A stretch of 64,000 nucleotides of DNA from Sinohyriopsis cumingii (Eukaryota > Mollusca > Bivalvia > Unionida > Unionidae), in contig CM068829.1 in assembly GCA_028554795.2 (NCBI GenBank), positions 135,865,579-135,929,578 on the forward strand, given 5' to 3'. Numbering within the stretch: the stretch's first letter is position 1; each line of letters opens with the position of its first letter. The notes beneath the pieces are model-generated. The model ran no database searches and had not been told where the DNA came from. It was given only the letters and a program-made list of their open reading frames with translations. The translations under genes and the position numbers were made by a program. Below, piece by piece: positions 19,286 through 30,990 of this stretch.

Positions 19286-20329
19286 TCAGATACAGTTGAA
19301 GTATAACCCGTGAATTTAAAAGTTGATGCGTAATAGGGTCACTAAAGGTCCATCTCAGACTGTCGTTAGTTTGGAAAGCATACTGCAGTGGTCACGTATG
19401 TGGTTATGAAATAGACTTTATATTAAGGTAACGCAAGATTTTCAATATATATTGGGTCAAAGAGCATAAACCCGAAAGCTCTAGTTTCATTCTATACCAT
19501 CTAAACGTGTGATACCTGTAATATTTGTTATTATGTGACTTTCTTAGGTGATTAATGATACATCCGTAGGTACCAAACAGCACGATTCAAAGCTCCAGTC
19601 TTGTCACAGGCTTACATCATAACCACAGATACTTCTTCTTGTACGTTCGTATGCTTGTTTATTGTATTTAGATTCATTCTGTCTAAAGGAAGTAAGACTA
19701 ACTGGTAAAAGGTGAATGGGAAATCTTCATTCGCCAACGCATATCAATATCACAAAATCACACCTCTTCACTATTGCAGATGAGATTATATATCTAACGT
19801 AAGATCATAAGATATCATTTTATAATGGGCAGGCAGATTCATTCGTTAGATATTTGTTAAACCACAGGACTCCTAGCATAAGAAATAAATGTATATTTTT
19901 ATTGGCAAACGCTGTTTATTTGTATAGAGTGATGTAATCTGACATTTTAGCAACATTTTTGGAATATTAGAAGGAAATGATAAATTTGTATCTGGGCCTT
20001 CTGAAACCATTTTTATCTAATTCGCATATAAGTAGTGGAAAATAAGGCTTTTGGCTTTCTTGGTCACTTTGGGTCCTTAATACAAGCCACGGCCTTTACC
20101 CCCATCACTCTTTAGGCGATCGATATGCCAAGTGCAACCAACGGATGATTAGCTTTAATAATCCACGAAAGTAACCGTTTAAATGGGGTAGAGTCTTTGA
20201 CGTATATCAGAGCCCTAAGAGGACAACGTTGGACAAAACCAGCAATTTGCCACTGCTGTGCTTGTTATGGATGACCGATACTGCAGAAATACAATTTATT
20301 CCTAAGGTAGCAGCTGTTTTGATCCATAA
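19286..20329. other. Non-coding DNA
   Basis: AT-rich, without recognisable genes. The unidentified minus-strand ORF cluster ends immediately to the right. Confidence 0.5.
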
Positions 20330-20506
20330 TTAGGCCTCTGCGTGAAGATTGTTTCTGTATTCGACTCTTATCTTTTGTAAATCCGCGCTGTTTCTTATCT
20401 GTGCTCGTAACTGTGAGTGAGTTTTCATTTCTTCCAGGAGAGTCTCAGACGCGGCATCAATGATCATGTTATCCGCGATTGCCACTGAATACAGTTTACT
20501 GGCCAT
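20330..20506 (-). CDS. Unidentified 58-aa helical ORF
   Basis: ATG 20506 to TAA 20332-20330, no internal stop: MASKLYSVAIADNMIIDAAS, then a charged helix with LLEEMKTHSQLRAQIRNSAD. It is probably the last gene or domain of the cluster to its right. No family recognised. Confidence 0.35.
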   Translation of the reverse strand: MASKLYSVAIADNMIIDAASETLLEEMKTHSQLRAQIRNSADLQKIRVEYRNNLHAEA

Positions 20507-20529
20507 GTTGATATTGCTATGTGAAGCTG

Positions 20530-20735
20530 CAAGTAGTTCTGAATAAATACTTACTCGTTAATGCATATCTCCTCGATATTAATATGCTATCATCACGAGA
20601 GACACCGGTTACGATCTGTATAGCTCCAGCAATAATTTCGATTGTTGCACCTACAATGGTTGTTGTTGCTATGATTCTAGTCAAACTAAGACCAACATTA
20701 GTTTCCGCAGCAAGACCACAATCATAATCTAAGAT
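20530..20735 (-). CDS. Unidentified ORF with two hydrophobic helices
   Basis: The frame has GLAAETNVGLSLTRIIATTT and VGATIEIIAGAIQIVTG, small-residue-rich hydrophobic segments like glycine-zipper membrane helices, then polar residues. No ATG is apparent at the beginning, so it is probably a fragment. It sits 24 bp upstream of the helical ORF at 20506 and may be one gene with it after a frameshift. Confidence 0.3.
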
Positions 20736-21104
20736 CAAACACGAGCGTTTGTATTTTATGATCAGCGCAGTTTTCGTGGTTATTTCATCTCACAGCTGTT
20801 TTTTCCCCCGCTATGATCATTTATTCACGTCGGTAAGTTTGAGAGTCCAGTTCTTCTATTAATAATACAATCGTGTATTTTAATTGCATGACAGGCAGAC
20901 ACTGTCCGGTCTCATCATCACGCCCAGGCGTCTAATGTTCTTACTGGTGCAAATGTGATGAAATTATAGAAAACCTTCTCCCCCCGGGAATACTTAACTC
21001 TCCGACGGTTGTGCGTTCTGGTTGTCTAGCATCCTTTTCTTGGAAAAACACACCCATTACGGTAGAACATTATACATTCAACGATTATCTTTGCCAAATA
21101 ACTG

Positions 21105-21392
21105 TTACCAAAACAAGTGATTCCGGAATAACAGTAGGGATCTTCTTTTTAAATGAGTCAACGTTGGTGTAAAATATTCGTTGGTGAACTTGACCAGCAT
21201 GGACAGATCGGTGAATACCATTTGGCCATTGTAGTAACAATCTCGGAGTGTTTTTGCATCTGGTGGTATAGTCAACAACCGGTTATTTTCACATGCTAAT
21301 GTAAATACTCCAATCTGGCCTCGTGTTGGTACTGGCACATTAGCGTCATTTGCTATTTGACCCTTAAGAAGATTATTTTTTTGTGTATACAA
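21105..21392 (-). pseudogene. Unidentified ORF fragment of the 20-25 kb cluster
   Basis: A 95-codon open frame with balanced composition: ANDANVPVPTRGQIGVFTLA, NNRLLTIPPDAKTLRDCYYN and MLVKFTNEYFTPTLTH. It looks like a genuine beta-rich protein rather than chance. A frameshift probably follows after THLK, where the composition becomes basic/hydrophobic. I do not recognise a family. Confidence 0.4.
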
Positions 21393-21524
21393 GGGTCTGG
21401 CAACATAACACCCTTGTGAGGCAGATATTCATTGACAAGTGGAACAAAAGTACAATGGATGTTTTCATCCTCAACCAGTTGGTCTAACAATCTGCCACCT
21501 CACCACCGCAGTCAGATTCCATTA

Positions 21525-21526
<2 letters not shown>

Positions 21527-21562
<36 letters not shown>
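21527..21562. repeat. (TA)n microsatellite
   Basis: About 18 TA units interrupting the unidentified minus-strand cluster. Confidence 0.95.
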
Positions 21563-21564
<2 letters not shown>

Positions 21565-21599
21565 CTTAAACACAATTAACAAAGACAGTTAAGTAACCT

Positions 21600-22043
21600 T
21601 TGAGATAAACGTTGAATGCTTCGAACTGAATGTCATCTCCAGTGACCTATATAGTTGGTACTGTACATGTAAAAAAATCTGTACAACAGTACCAGGTTTG
21701 TCTATACGTGATATTGGTGGAGTAAAACCAGGATCAATATACAGCTGATCCTTTATTAACATCATCATTCTACCCAACTCCCCTTTAGGTCCAGTTTTGA
21801 TAAACAATTATGACCCGTACTCGCGTACCTTTAAAATGTGATGTTTAGAACTATCAAAGCCATTTCCATCAAAAGAACTGAAATAAGTCGACCATTTTCT
21901 AAGGTTGATAACGTAGTGATTTACTCTCCTTTGATTAATTTCCCCTTGATTCCGCTCTGTAAAGGCATTACGTTTGGTGGTGCGGGCACATTAGCAATGT
22001 GTTCATCCACATTAGACGCTTTAAGTTTGTCAGTGTGATCTTC
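21600..22043 (-). pseudogene. Unidentified ORF fragments of the cluster
   Basis: Reading leftwards: TDKLKASNVDEHIANVPAPP, NVMPLQSGIKGKLIKGE, a stop, ITTLSTLENGRLISVLLMEM, a stop, then in another frame GPKGELGRMMMLIKDQLYID and PPISRIDKPGTVVQIF. The order suggests one protein of more than 130 residues with two or three lesions. No known domain recognised. 22044-22761 holds only short frames. Confidence 0.4.
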
Positions 22044-22761
22044 AAATATTACAAACTCACCTGGATCGACACCAGTAATAGGACTTGGTAAATTCGGACA
22101 AATCCGCTCTGGTGGCAGAGCGGCTCAGATCCACATCAGCACGGTGTCGTAGAGCTGAGTTAACGTCCATAAATATTAATAGGCATTTTCGTATAATATT
22201 AAACAAACCTTAATGTGAAATCAATAATTGCTTTCGGTGTTGGTGAACATTCAAGTGCACGCAAAGCGTCAACAAATTGAAAGCATATGGGTCCACTCAA
22301 CCGAGATTGTCCTGGCATAGTCAAATAATAGAAGATCTTAGCCTATGGGCATTCAACAACCCATGCCTGGTATTCGAAGCCGTTTTCGTTTTTCTACGAC
22401 CACGAGAGGCCGGACGCTATGCGTCCACCAACCCCTATTTTTAGTGCTATTACTGAACAATTCAGATGGTCCAATGAAAGCAATAAATTAGGTACAGGAT
22501 CAAGGATTCGCACAGGGAAATTTGCAGATCAGTATAGTTGTTTTGATGTCCATATACGAAAACAGATTGTAGTACGATTTGTTTCAAAGTTGGTTCTTGA
22601 TGACCGCTTACCGCAAAGAAGCCTCAGTAAATTCTAAGTAATCAAATATAATTTATTTTATACTTGAACATAACATCGATTTATATTGTGAAGCGCCATA
22701 AACAGGTGTTTTGGTACGGTAAGAAAATGTTGAGTATTATTTGTTTGCCATGTAAATTGCC

Positions 22762-23140
22762 CTACAGTAGCATTTCGTGCGTGCGCATCTGCGCATCTAT
22801 GGTGTGTGCGAGAAATGACAAAATAGAAGCGGTTCCAGAGTGATTAAATGGCAACAGACGTGATTCTGTAGTCAATGAAGGCGATAACACACGTATCCAC
22901 AACGTTAATATTTCTAACACAACTCTACCATCATAAGCAGACACACAACGTCAAAACTGCATCTTTGGAGTTGTTCTTGGGGGTTAATTTGACCGTTTCA
23001 CCTAAAAAGTAATCTTGCGAACATCTCTGCAAAACCCAAATATGTAACTTAGGGGATTGCACTCGAAAAACATGACCAAGCTCCACGAAGTTGTCTCTGT
23101 CCCTGAGCAAATACACCATTGAAAGTACCGTTGAGGCCAA
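22762..23140 (-). pseudogene. Unidentified ORF fragments of the cluster
   Basis: One frame (23140-22931) has LRDRDNFVELGHVFRVQSPK and LGETVKLTPKNNSKDAVLT; the second (22944-22762) has YDGRVVLEILTLWIRVLSPS. They overlap and probably join by one frameshift at CVC. No family recognised. Confidence 0.35.
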
Positions 23141-23603
23141 CTTTTAAAGGTTGTATATCTGTATCAGGTTTGACTTCAAAGTTTCTAGTTCGCCTAATTG
23201 TATACTGTTAAAAATCTGCATTTTCAGATGTATCCTTGATATACATCATTTTTTGACCAGCTGTTCTCGTGTAAACATCGCTATAGCTGGCAAGTCTAAT
23301 AATTGTTGTGGCCATGTCAATGTTGTCAAGAATTAATTATATTTCTATCAATGGAATACTGTATACTTTTAAGCGGCGACATAGTTCTATTGTTTCCAAA
23401 TCCAAATATGGTATTGGCAGGATAAATGGTACAACTAGAATAATTTTGTACGAGTTTTTCCTCAACTTTCAAAACAATGCCACACATGAAAGGAAAAGCT
23501 TTGACGTGTCCTGCACTTGCAGTTCTATTTTTAATTGATTGGGGTCCCTAGCTGGGTATGAATAATGCTGAAAATCTCTCTTGATGAGATAAACTAACAT
23601 AGG

Positions 23604-23969
23604 TGCGCCCATGTCAGAGTCCCAAGCACTTTTGGTGCGCCTTTGAACAATCCACGAACAAAATCAGCGAGGTCAGTTCCATAATATGCTGAGTGAACGG
23701 GTTTGTTCTCGTTAACAACGCGTACTGGTTTAACAAGTCCACGAACGATATTTTTATATTTATATGTCAGGTCGATCTGTAATGTATAGTTGCACTGGCG
23801 ACGATTCACTGCACAGATATACAACGTGCCCGTCTTGATCAATAAGGGAAGATGAATATACGTCAGGGAATTTTAATGTCATGGAAGATACACCGTTGGA
23901 GAAAACCTCAACAGTATGTAACATTGAACTGCCAGCTTGTCGTTTCAGACCTGCTTTCATAACTATCAC
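23604..23969 (-). pseudogene. Unidentified ORF fragments of the cluster
   Basis: The frame from 23969 has AGSSMLHTVEVFSNGVSSMT and LIDQDGHVVYLCSE, then TAA. An overlapping frame continues with YKYKNIVRGLVKPVRVVNEN and YYGTDLADFVRGLFKGAPKV. The two together read like one beta-rich protein broken by a frameshift near 23790. No family recognised. Confidence 0.4.
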
Positions 23970-24059
23970 TAGCGTTACAAGTCAGACTGACTTGGGTCAG
24001 TGAGCTAATCCACACAATGTTAGGCGTAATATGATGTCCAGTTCATTTAGACCATGCAA

Positions 24060-25058
24060 TCTAAATTTGCTTATTTTCGGGAATATCTTTTGACCATCCA
24101 ATAACTGTTCTCAACGACGACTGTCCAATTAACGGAATATTGCGGAGATGCATTGGTGGTAACTGAGATGAGATAATGTCGTACCTACATGTAGGAAGTT
24201 GTACTATATACCAAGTTGTTTTACGATCTGCTGAAAACACAACTGTGCTATTTGCGGGCAGGCCACCAATCGGCGATTAGGCCAACTGTAATAAAATCGC
24301 AGCGATGATAGTATTATCGCACGTTTTCAAGATTCCCCAGCAGTAATAGGTGCAGAAAAGGTCACAATGAGATCTAGTTTCTTGATGAAACGCATAGAGG
24401 TAACGCTTTGGGCTGCATACGTTGGTTTAATTGGTGACAATACTGCTACAGTTAGATGTATCAATGTTTTCAAGACCTGTCGCCACTTTTTTTTTTATCT
24501 CCTTCTCTGCACCAGGTGCTAAACTGCTGTCAAGGCCAAGTGGATAGAAACCCTAACAATGTCCACTACGTGGCATTATGGTAACTCGAAGTTTTGCATA
24601 AGGCTTTCTCATACAAAATAACTTGTTATTTTCATTGTCATCAAAGTCAAATAAAATAAATCCCTGTGCATCTTAGCCTGAATGAGCTCAGATGACCCAT
24701 CACGACAAAGTAGCAGACTAACTCGAGATGAGCAAACATTGGAATTCAATAACATAACATTTCTTATTACGCTGATAAATTAACTTAATCACGTTTGCTT
24801 CGTTGCTTTCACTAATAGCATCTGATAATTGTTGTCTGTGCTTGCGATGTTTCTCTTCTACGTCGTTATAATACCGTTCTTATATCCTCTGAAGATTACA
24901 GTGAGTTCGAATGCCATATTTATATTAATGCCGAAAAGAATCTGTTTAATTGATTTGCTCTTGGGCAACTGTAATAAAATCGCAGCGACTGCAATTAGAA
25001 GTCTCACTAAAATCGTCAAAGCCTACAATCCCTGTGGGCGAGTTATTCATTCTTGAGC
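24060..25058 (-). pseudogene. Unidentified ORF fragments, right end of the cluster
   Basis: Fragments in the minus frames include AFELTVIFRGYKNGIITT (about 24920-24865), SVTSMRFIKKLDLIVTFSAP (about 24405-24340), YIVQLPTCRYDIISSQLPPM (about 24212-24150) and IPLIGQSSLRTVIGW. A 23-bp block, CAACTGTAATAAAATCGCAGCGA, occurs at 24283-24305 and 24967-24989, an internal duplication. Several stops and shifts are present. Unrecognised. Confidence 0.35.
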
Positions 25059-28000
25059 GACTATACCTTCTCCTGCACAATGTTATAAAGATTATTTTTA
25101 CTTTTACACTCTTCATAGGCCGGCCCTAGTTTGTTCTGTTCCATTTCTTAGGTATCTCCCAAGTTAATCAATTTATAAATTTATGATGATTTATCTCTGA
25201 GAACGTATATAACATCTTTTGAGCCTTTTTGCTAAGTCTGTGTGATGCATTCAAACGACAAAGTTATCTCAGTTTAGCTGTTACACTGTTGATGTTCCAG
25301 TCGTTTGGTAAATTAATATCATTATTAAAGACCTCCAAACATTTATTCGAAATATTTTGAGAATCAATACAATTTGTGGCCATTTATATGTAAACTGCAG
25401 CAGCAATCCTTCTATATGAACTATTTTCAGCGATATTTTTTGTTTGCCAGTAAGCCTTCAGTGCTCACGCACTTAAAACAAAATGTATATTTCTCTGTTG
25501 CAAAAATACAGTTTGTCCATATTTTGTTTATAGAACCACACTGTATATTAGTATACTGCAAATATAAGAATTGTACACATTGTATTGAACTGTGACTTAT
25601 TTTCGTTTCTGAAGCTTACACTTTGATTACTCTGACCGCTCCCTAAGGTTATTGTTAGCACAATAAATATAAGCCTGGAGTCAACATTTTTTGTATGCCT
25701 TAGTGTAAAGTGTTCTTTACCCATAATGATATGTTCCATATGCATATAAAACGACTCTATTCTCTTTCGGTCAGCCATTTTGGTAGTAAGGTTAACAAGT
25801 ATCTAACAATGTCTTGACTTACCCAGACTTGATAACGCCCGACGACAATAAATGTTTAAACCTACAGTACCCCTTTCCTTTTATAATTGGAGCTTTGCCT
25901 TCGTGCCCAATCACCCAATAAATAAAAAGACGACCATGTAAATTTAGTTTCTAAACATTAAGACGTCCCCTACTCCATGATAACAGCATATATTGCGTAA
26001 CAATATCAATAATAATGAGCGTTGGTAATGGCTTTGCATCATTAGATACAACAATCAATCTTAGGTGAATACAATACTATTATTTAACTGCTATAAATAT
26101 AGCAATTGTGTTTTTGTTGAAGATTATGATGCTTATAACGATGATGATGATGGTGCTGATGATGCATTAGATATTATGCTGTCCATGCATGGGCTCCGTT
26201 TTGCTCACGAATAATAAATACAATTACCGTCAATAAAATGATCAGTGGATTGATTCGCCAAAATGAAATATGTGTAATGCTTATGACCTTTCTGACGATT
26301 CCTTAAAAATAGAACGAGTTTGCATACAATCCTTGAAAAATCACCAATGTAAAAAACGCAGAATCAAAATGTAGATGAAATGAAGAGATAGCCTATTGAG
26401 ATCTGCAGCTGTATCCCTCAGCCTATCCCAGCTGCAATGGCCGTCTTAGATATGGCATCTATATAATATTCTTCCAAGATAAGCCTCAAGTGCTCATATA
26501 GCGCGTACGTATATAATTTACATATAACCTTTGATTTAACAAGGAAGTAAATTCATTAAAATATTATCTCGCTATTTTTTACATGGTTGCAGCAAACACG
26601 CGATCCTATATAAAGATCTAGATAATCTCTATTTGGAGTCTTCGAAACGAAACAGGTCAGAGAGAGAGAGAGAGAGAGTTTGTGCTATATACTATTAATA
26701 TTTAAAATTCTTGTAACCTCAGCATAATTCTTCCAATTTTCATAAAATGTTTCAAATGATACACACATTATTATCACTGTGGATTTTTTGTGTGTAAAAC
26801 AAACAAACGCAGAAACAATTATACAGAGTAAAAAAAAAAACCATTATAATTATTGGGCCGAGAATTCTTATAAACTCCTATATATCAGTTTAAAATATCT
26901 GATTGACTACTAGTCTACTCAGTGGCGACCTAAGGGTGAACGGCGTCCTGCACGACGATGTTAGCCCCGAAAACAGTTTTCCTCCAATTTAATTTTTATT
27001 AACTGTTTTTGCGTCCCAAAACCTCGTGCGCTACTTTCTCTACTTTCAACTCTGTCTTGTAGATTAACCGTTTTACGTTTAATAGAGCGTTATTTGATGG
27101 CCTACGTACAACCAAATTCAAGAGGAAGTAAATTCAGTCTTCTTTACAATTATACACACATGCTCATATAATATGGATTCCATAACTGTTTTAATGAATT
27201 CGGTGTAGAAACAATTTGGATCCTAGGAACGAAAAGTCTGGATTAGATTCTTTTTATAGCTCAGATGGTTTGCAAAAGTGAATCCTGGCATAACAGACAC
27301 TTATTGCCTATGTGAAACTCCAACACGCTTTTAAATACCCAAGATAATCAATTAACTGATGACGTAACTTTATACATGAATGATAATGACTCAATTATTA
27401 CCGAATATACTTGCTTATAGGTCTGCAAACTGCACAGATCAAGATCTGCTGTCTGATAACGCGCAGGAAGATCAGAGTCTGTGCAGTTTATTAGGAGTAA
27501 TCAGTAGATCAAACGACGTATACCATGGTTTGCAGGCGCATTATGCTATGGCAAATCAGGATGTTTGTTGTTTGCTGTTGTACTCATCTTATAAGCGAAT
27601 ACAGACGTATACTATACCGGATACACAGAAGGTAGTAAGATGGGACAAATAGACATGATAAAAGCACAAATATTTTCCTAATTCATAATGGGAAGATGTG
27701 CGACTCATCTTATTGTCGAACGACCCATGAGGCACATAGGACGCTTCACCACTTTAATCGGTTTGAAAAGCGGACGATGACGTTTCCTTGTCATTGTATT
27801 TTACTGGTACGAGGTGAACAATACCAGTGTAGAGATGATAATATGATTTTGAATGAGTAGCATAACCCATGAGTGAGCACGACAAATGACCATGTTCCTC
27901 CGTTTTAGACTTGAATGAACTATTAATATGTATCCAAATAGGGGATATTATTCCCCTATCATATTTATTGTAAAAAAAGATTAATTCTCGTTTTAAGCGT

Positions 28001-29984
28001 GAAAACAAATAATTTATAGATTATTTTCAAGTTGAAATTATTAGAAATAAGAATCAGAAAGTTTGCACTAAATTCGAATCATGTACAAATGTGGACACTT
28101 ATTTTCCGATTTGTTGTCGTTTTACTGGGAATGGCGGTGTTAATGTGTAAATAAGCAAAATATGCAAAGGAATTAAGAAAGAAAATTGCCGTTATTACGG
28201 AAGAACATTCTGACCGACTGCTGTGAGATAAATATTTGTCTACAATTCCCATGTTGAAAGAGTCACTATAACAACATAATTATTTTAAACACATGGTAAT
28301 AGATTGATGATATATTTGAATTTTACTTTTGTTTATTAAAGCGAGATACTTAGCGCATCGTCCTACTAAAAACAACAATATGGCTACTGTGTGGTATATG
28401 AAGTCATGCATTTAACGTTTTTCCATTTTTGAAAGTTTTTTATATTCTAGACCCATCCATGTTCACATTTAGATTGGAATTATTCACATTTGGGTGAAAT
28501 AAAAATGAATACAAAATAGGATTTGATACATAAATCATCCTCTTTTAGGTCAGTCTTTAGGACTCCATCTTTGGATAATATTTTACAGTTGTCTTCAGAT
28601 ATAACTCGAGAAGAATTATTTATTTTAAATATTCACTGGAATTAGTAAAATAGTCATTCTCTTTTTGATTCATATACGCTACCTTGGGTCACTGTTAATC
28701 GTTTATAAGGTGGTTTCTGGACCAAAACCCTATTTTATATTGGACGACAGCATGAGTCTAGCCCTCTCCATGGTCCCCTCAAGTTAGTCTAAACAACTAA
28801 GGAAATAACTTCGTTGAGGCAAGACAATTTTATTTCATAATCGTTTACTCGTCGAGGACATACCATTGAATCGTCACCGTCGTCAAACAAAATAGGGTTT
28901 GATCATAAAACACGCTTTATATAAGACTACTAATATATTTCACACACAATTTTACTATGCAATTGCTAGCAAGTTTACGGCATCTATTTTTATGTTTGAC
29001 AGAAAATAGCTAGAGACTTTTAGAGATAGCTGCAATTTTTCAGTTTTCGTCATGACAGAACAAGTACACACTTATTTTTACATATTTATTTTACCCCTGA
29101 TAAAAGAATCATGAGAAACTATTGTCTTATTAACGTAACATTATTTTAGCACATCATCTATTGTAATTTTGTGTATTACTTTTGCGATATTTGATTATAA
29201 AGATTGTCAATAGTTTTAACGAGCTCTTTTGTGATCATAGCCAATTTAACAAACTATTCCGAATAATTATTGCAAGGAAGATACAACTTTATCTTGTTTC
29301 AAATTTTGAAATTCGTGCTATACTTCTCGTTGTTATGTATAATCGTTATATGCTTACCCTGAAAGAGAATTCTCTCCATCTTTAATGTGGTATCTTCTAC
29401 TGCAATATATTCCATTATATTTCATATTTCACAGAAAATTAACCGAATACTGTTTCTCATATTTTACAACTCTGATATAATATGAACAAGTAAATCGTCT
29501 TCGATGCGTATTTATCGTATCAGGTCTAACACTATAAACTTTTCACCACTGAGATAAATTCAAAGTTGGTTTAATATTGTATTATACGTCGCTGTTGCTA
29601 TCTTTTAAGACACGTTCTTGTTCTCATATTTTGGCCTAATTTTTGTTGATCGCTAATGCCTGATCCTGTCACTATCATCAATAATATATTTGCTGTTCCT
29701 CTTGCCGATGCCATTCCTGCTGTTGTTAATTTAATTGGAACATAGTTTAGAATGTTTATGATTTTGCTGTAATAATGTTTTGGCGTGTCGGATACAATAA
29801 AGGGTTTTATGATAAGATGATATGTAATTAAAGTCGATCACATCTTTTTGTCATTATGAAACTGAGCTAAACTATTTTACATTTCTCTTGATAGTGGTCA
29901 CAAATTTGATGTCTTTTTTACTTTGATTTATTCACTAAAGGTAAACATTTTCACAGCAGCAGCTTTATTACATAGAGCATCAAA
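25059..29984. other. Long non-coding stretch
   Basis: AT-rich intergenic or intronic DNA. It contains a (GA)n run at 26659-26678 and an imperfect hairpin at 27427-27490 (12-bp perfect ends AAACTGCACAGA). The ORF of 90 codons over that hairpin has no recognisable domain. I see no RNA genes or transposon ORFs. Confidence 0.5.
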
Positions 29985-30978
29985 TTTACTATTAACATGA
30001 ATTTTTTGTATTCATCATATACCTCAGATGATATATCGTCATGCCTAACATAATCAGAAAATTTTCTACGGATCACAGTAAGTGGAGGATCAAAATTTGC
30101 TGTTATTTCGGTGACGTCATTAACGTTATTTGGGTAAAGATCTTTTACATAATCAGTATAACCTATTACAAATCTTCAATCAGTATTTTTTAATATGCTG
30201 TGCAGCTACTGCATATGCTGTTGCAAACAACAAAAGTCCACGTTTATTGTCCATGTTGTTGTCATCTGCCTTTATGTTTAGATACCAAATAATCAAAGCT
30301 TTTATATCTGTATATTTTGTTTCTGTCAGCAGATTTTTAGCTTCCTTTTTATAGTCTTTTAATGAAATCGTTTTGTCAAGGTCGCCATACAATATGTCAT
30401 AATCAACAGGTTTAATATTATTACTAATACTTATTATGTCAGCGAGTGTTTGATAAAATAGATCTCGCTCAGCATCGTTATAAGACTCAATCTTTGACTC
30501 AATAATATGTATGCTATCAATGCCTCATTTATTTGTTGCTCAGAATATTTATTGTGCTGTTTGAAAGAGAATTTACTAATATAAGACATGATGTCGCTAA
30601 CTGATTGACATCATCATGAATATATGCTACCTCGAATAACAATTTTGTATTCATGATAGTCCATATCCAAAGTAATCGCTGTTCCTCGCAATCGTTTGGA
30701 TGACAATACTTGCTAAATGATATGAAAATCTCGGACAGCTTTTTTTAGGTGTGGATCTCGCATACCAGCAACTATAACAAAATTGTCTTCGTTTTCTTGT
30801 AGATCAGGCGATTCGAGTGTTAAACTTTTCATCCTAGCGATTTCATTAACTGGTTGAGCTTCTCTAGCTCTTTCGGGGTCTAGGTGATCAACGTACGCTA
30901 TTACGATTTTTGTTTTAGGATCGAATATGATGGTGTAAACTCTTTTGCAACTCTGATCGACGGAGGATCAACATACAT
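29985..30978 (-). pseudogene. Unidentified gene downstream of the fiber gene
   Basis: It begins at ATG 30978 (MYVDPPS), 12 bp past the fiber stop, then in another frame continues with IIFDPKTKIVIAYVDHLDPE and FVIVAGMRDPHLKKAVRDFH. After stops come TLDMDYHEYKIVIRGS, then ETKYTDIKALIIWYLNIKAD (ORF 30392-30180) and FSDYVRHDDISSEVYDEYKK. The pieces suggest an acidic, largely helical protein of roughly 300 residues. I know no family for it. Its place next to the fiber gene suggests a structural or assembly role. Confidence 0.45.
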
Positions 30979-30990
30979 TATAAACGATAT

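Noticed and set aside
27380..27652. 90-codon ORF over an imperfect hairpin
   Set aside because: No domain, no related frame and composition of non-coding DNA; the hairpin (27427-27490) is too imperfect to call as an RNA.
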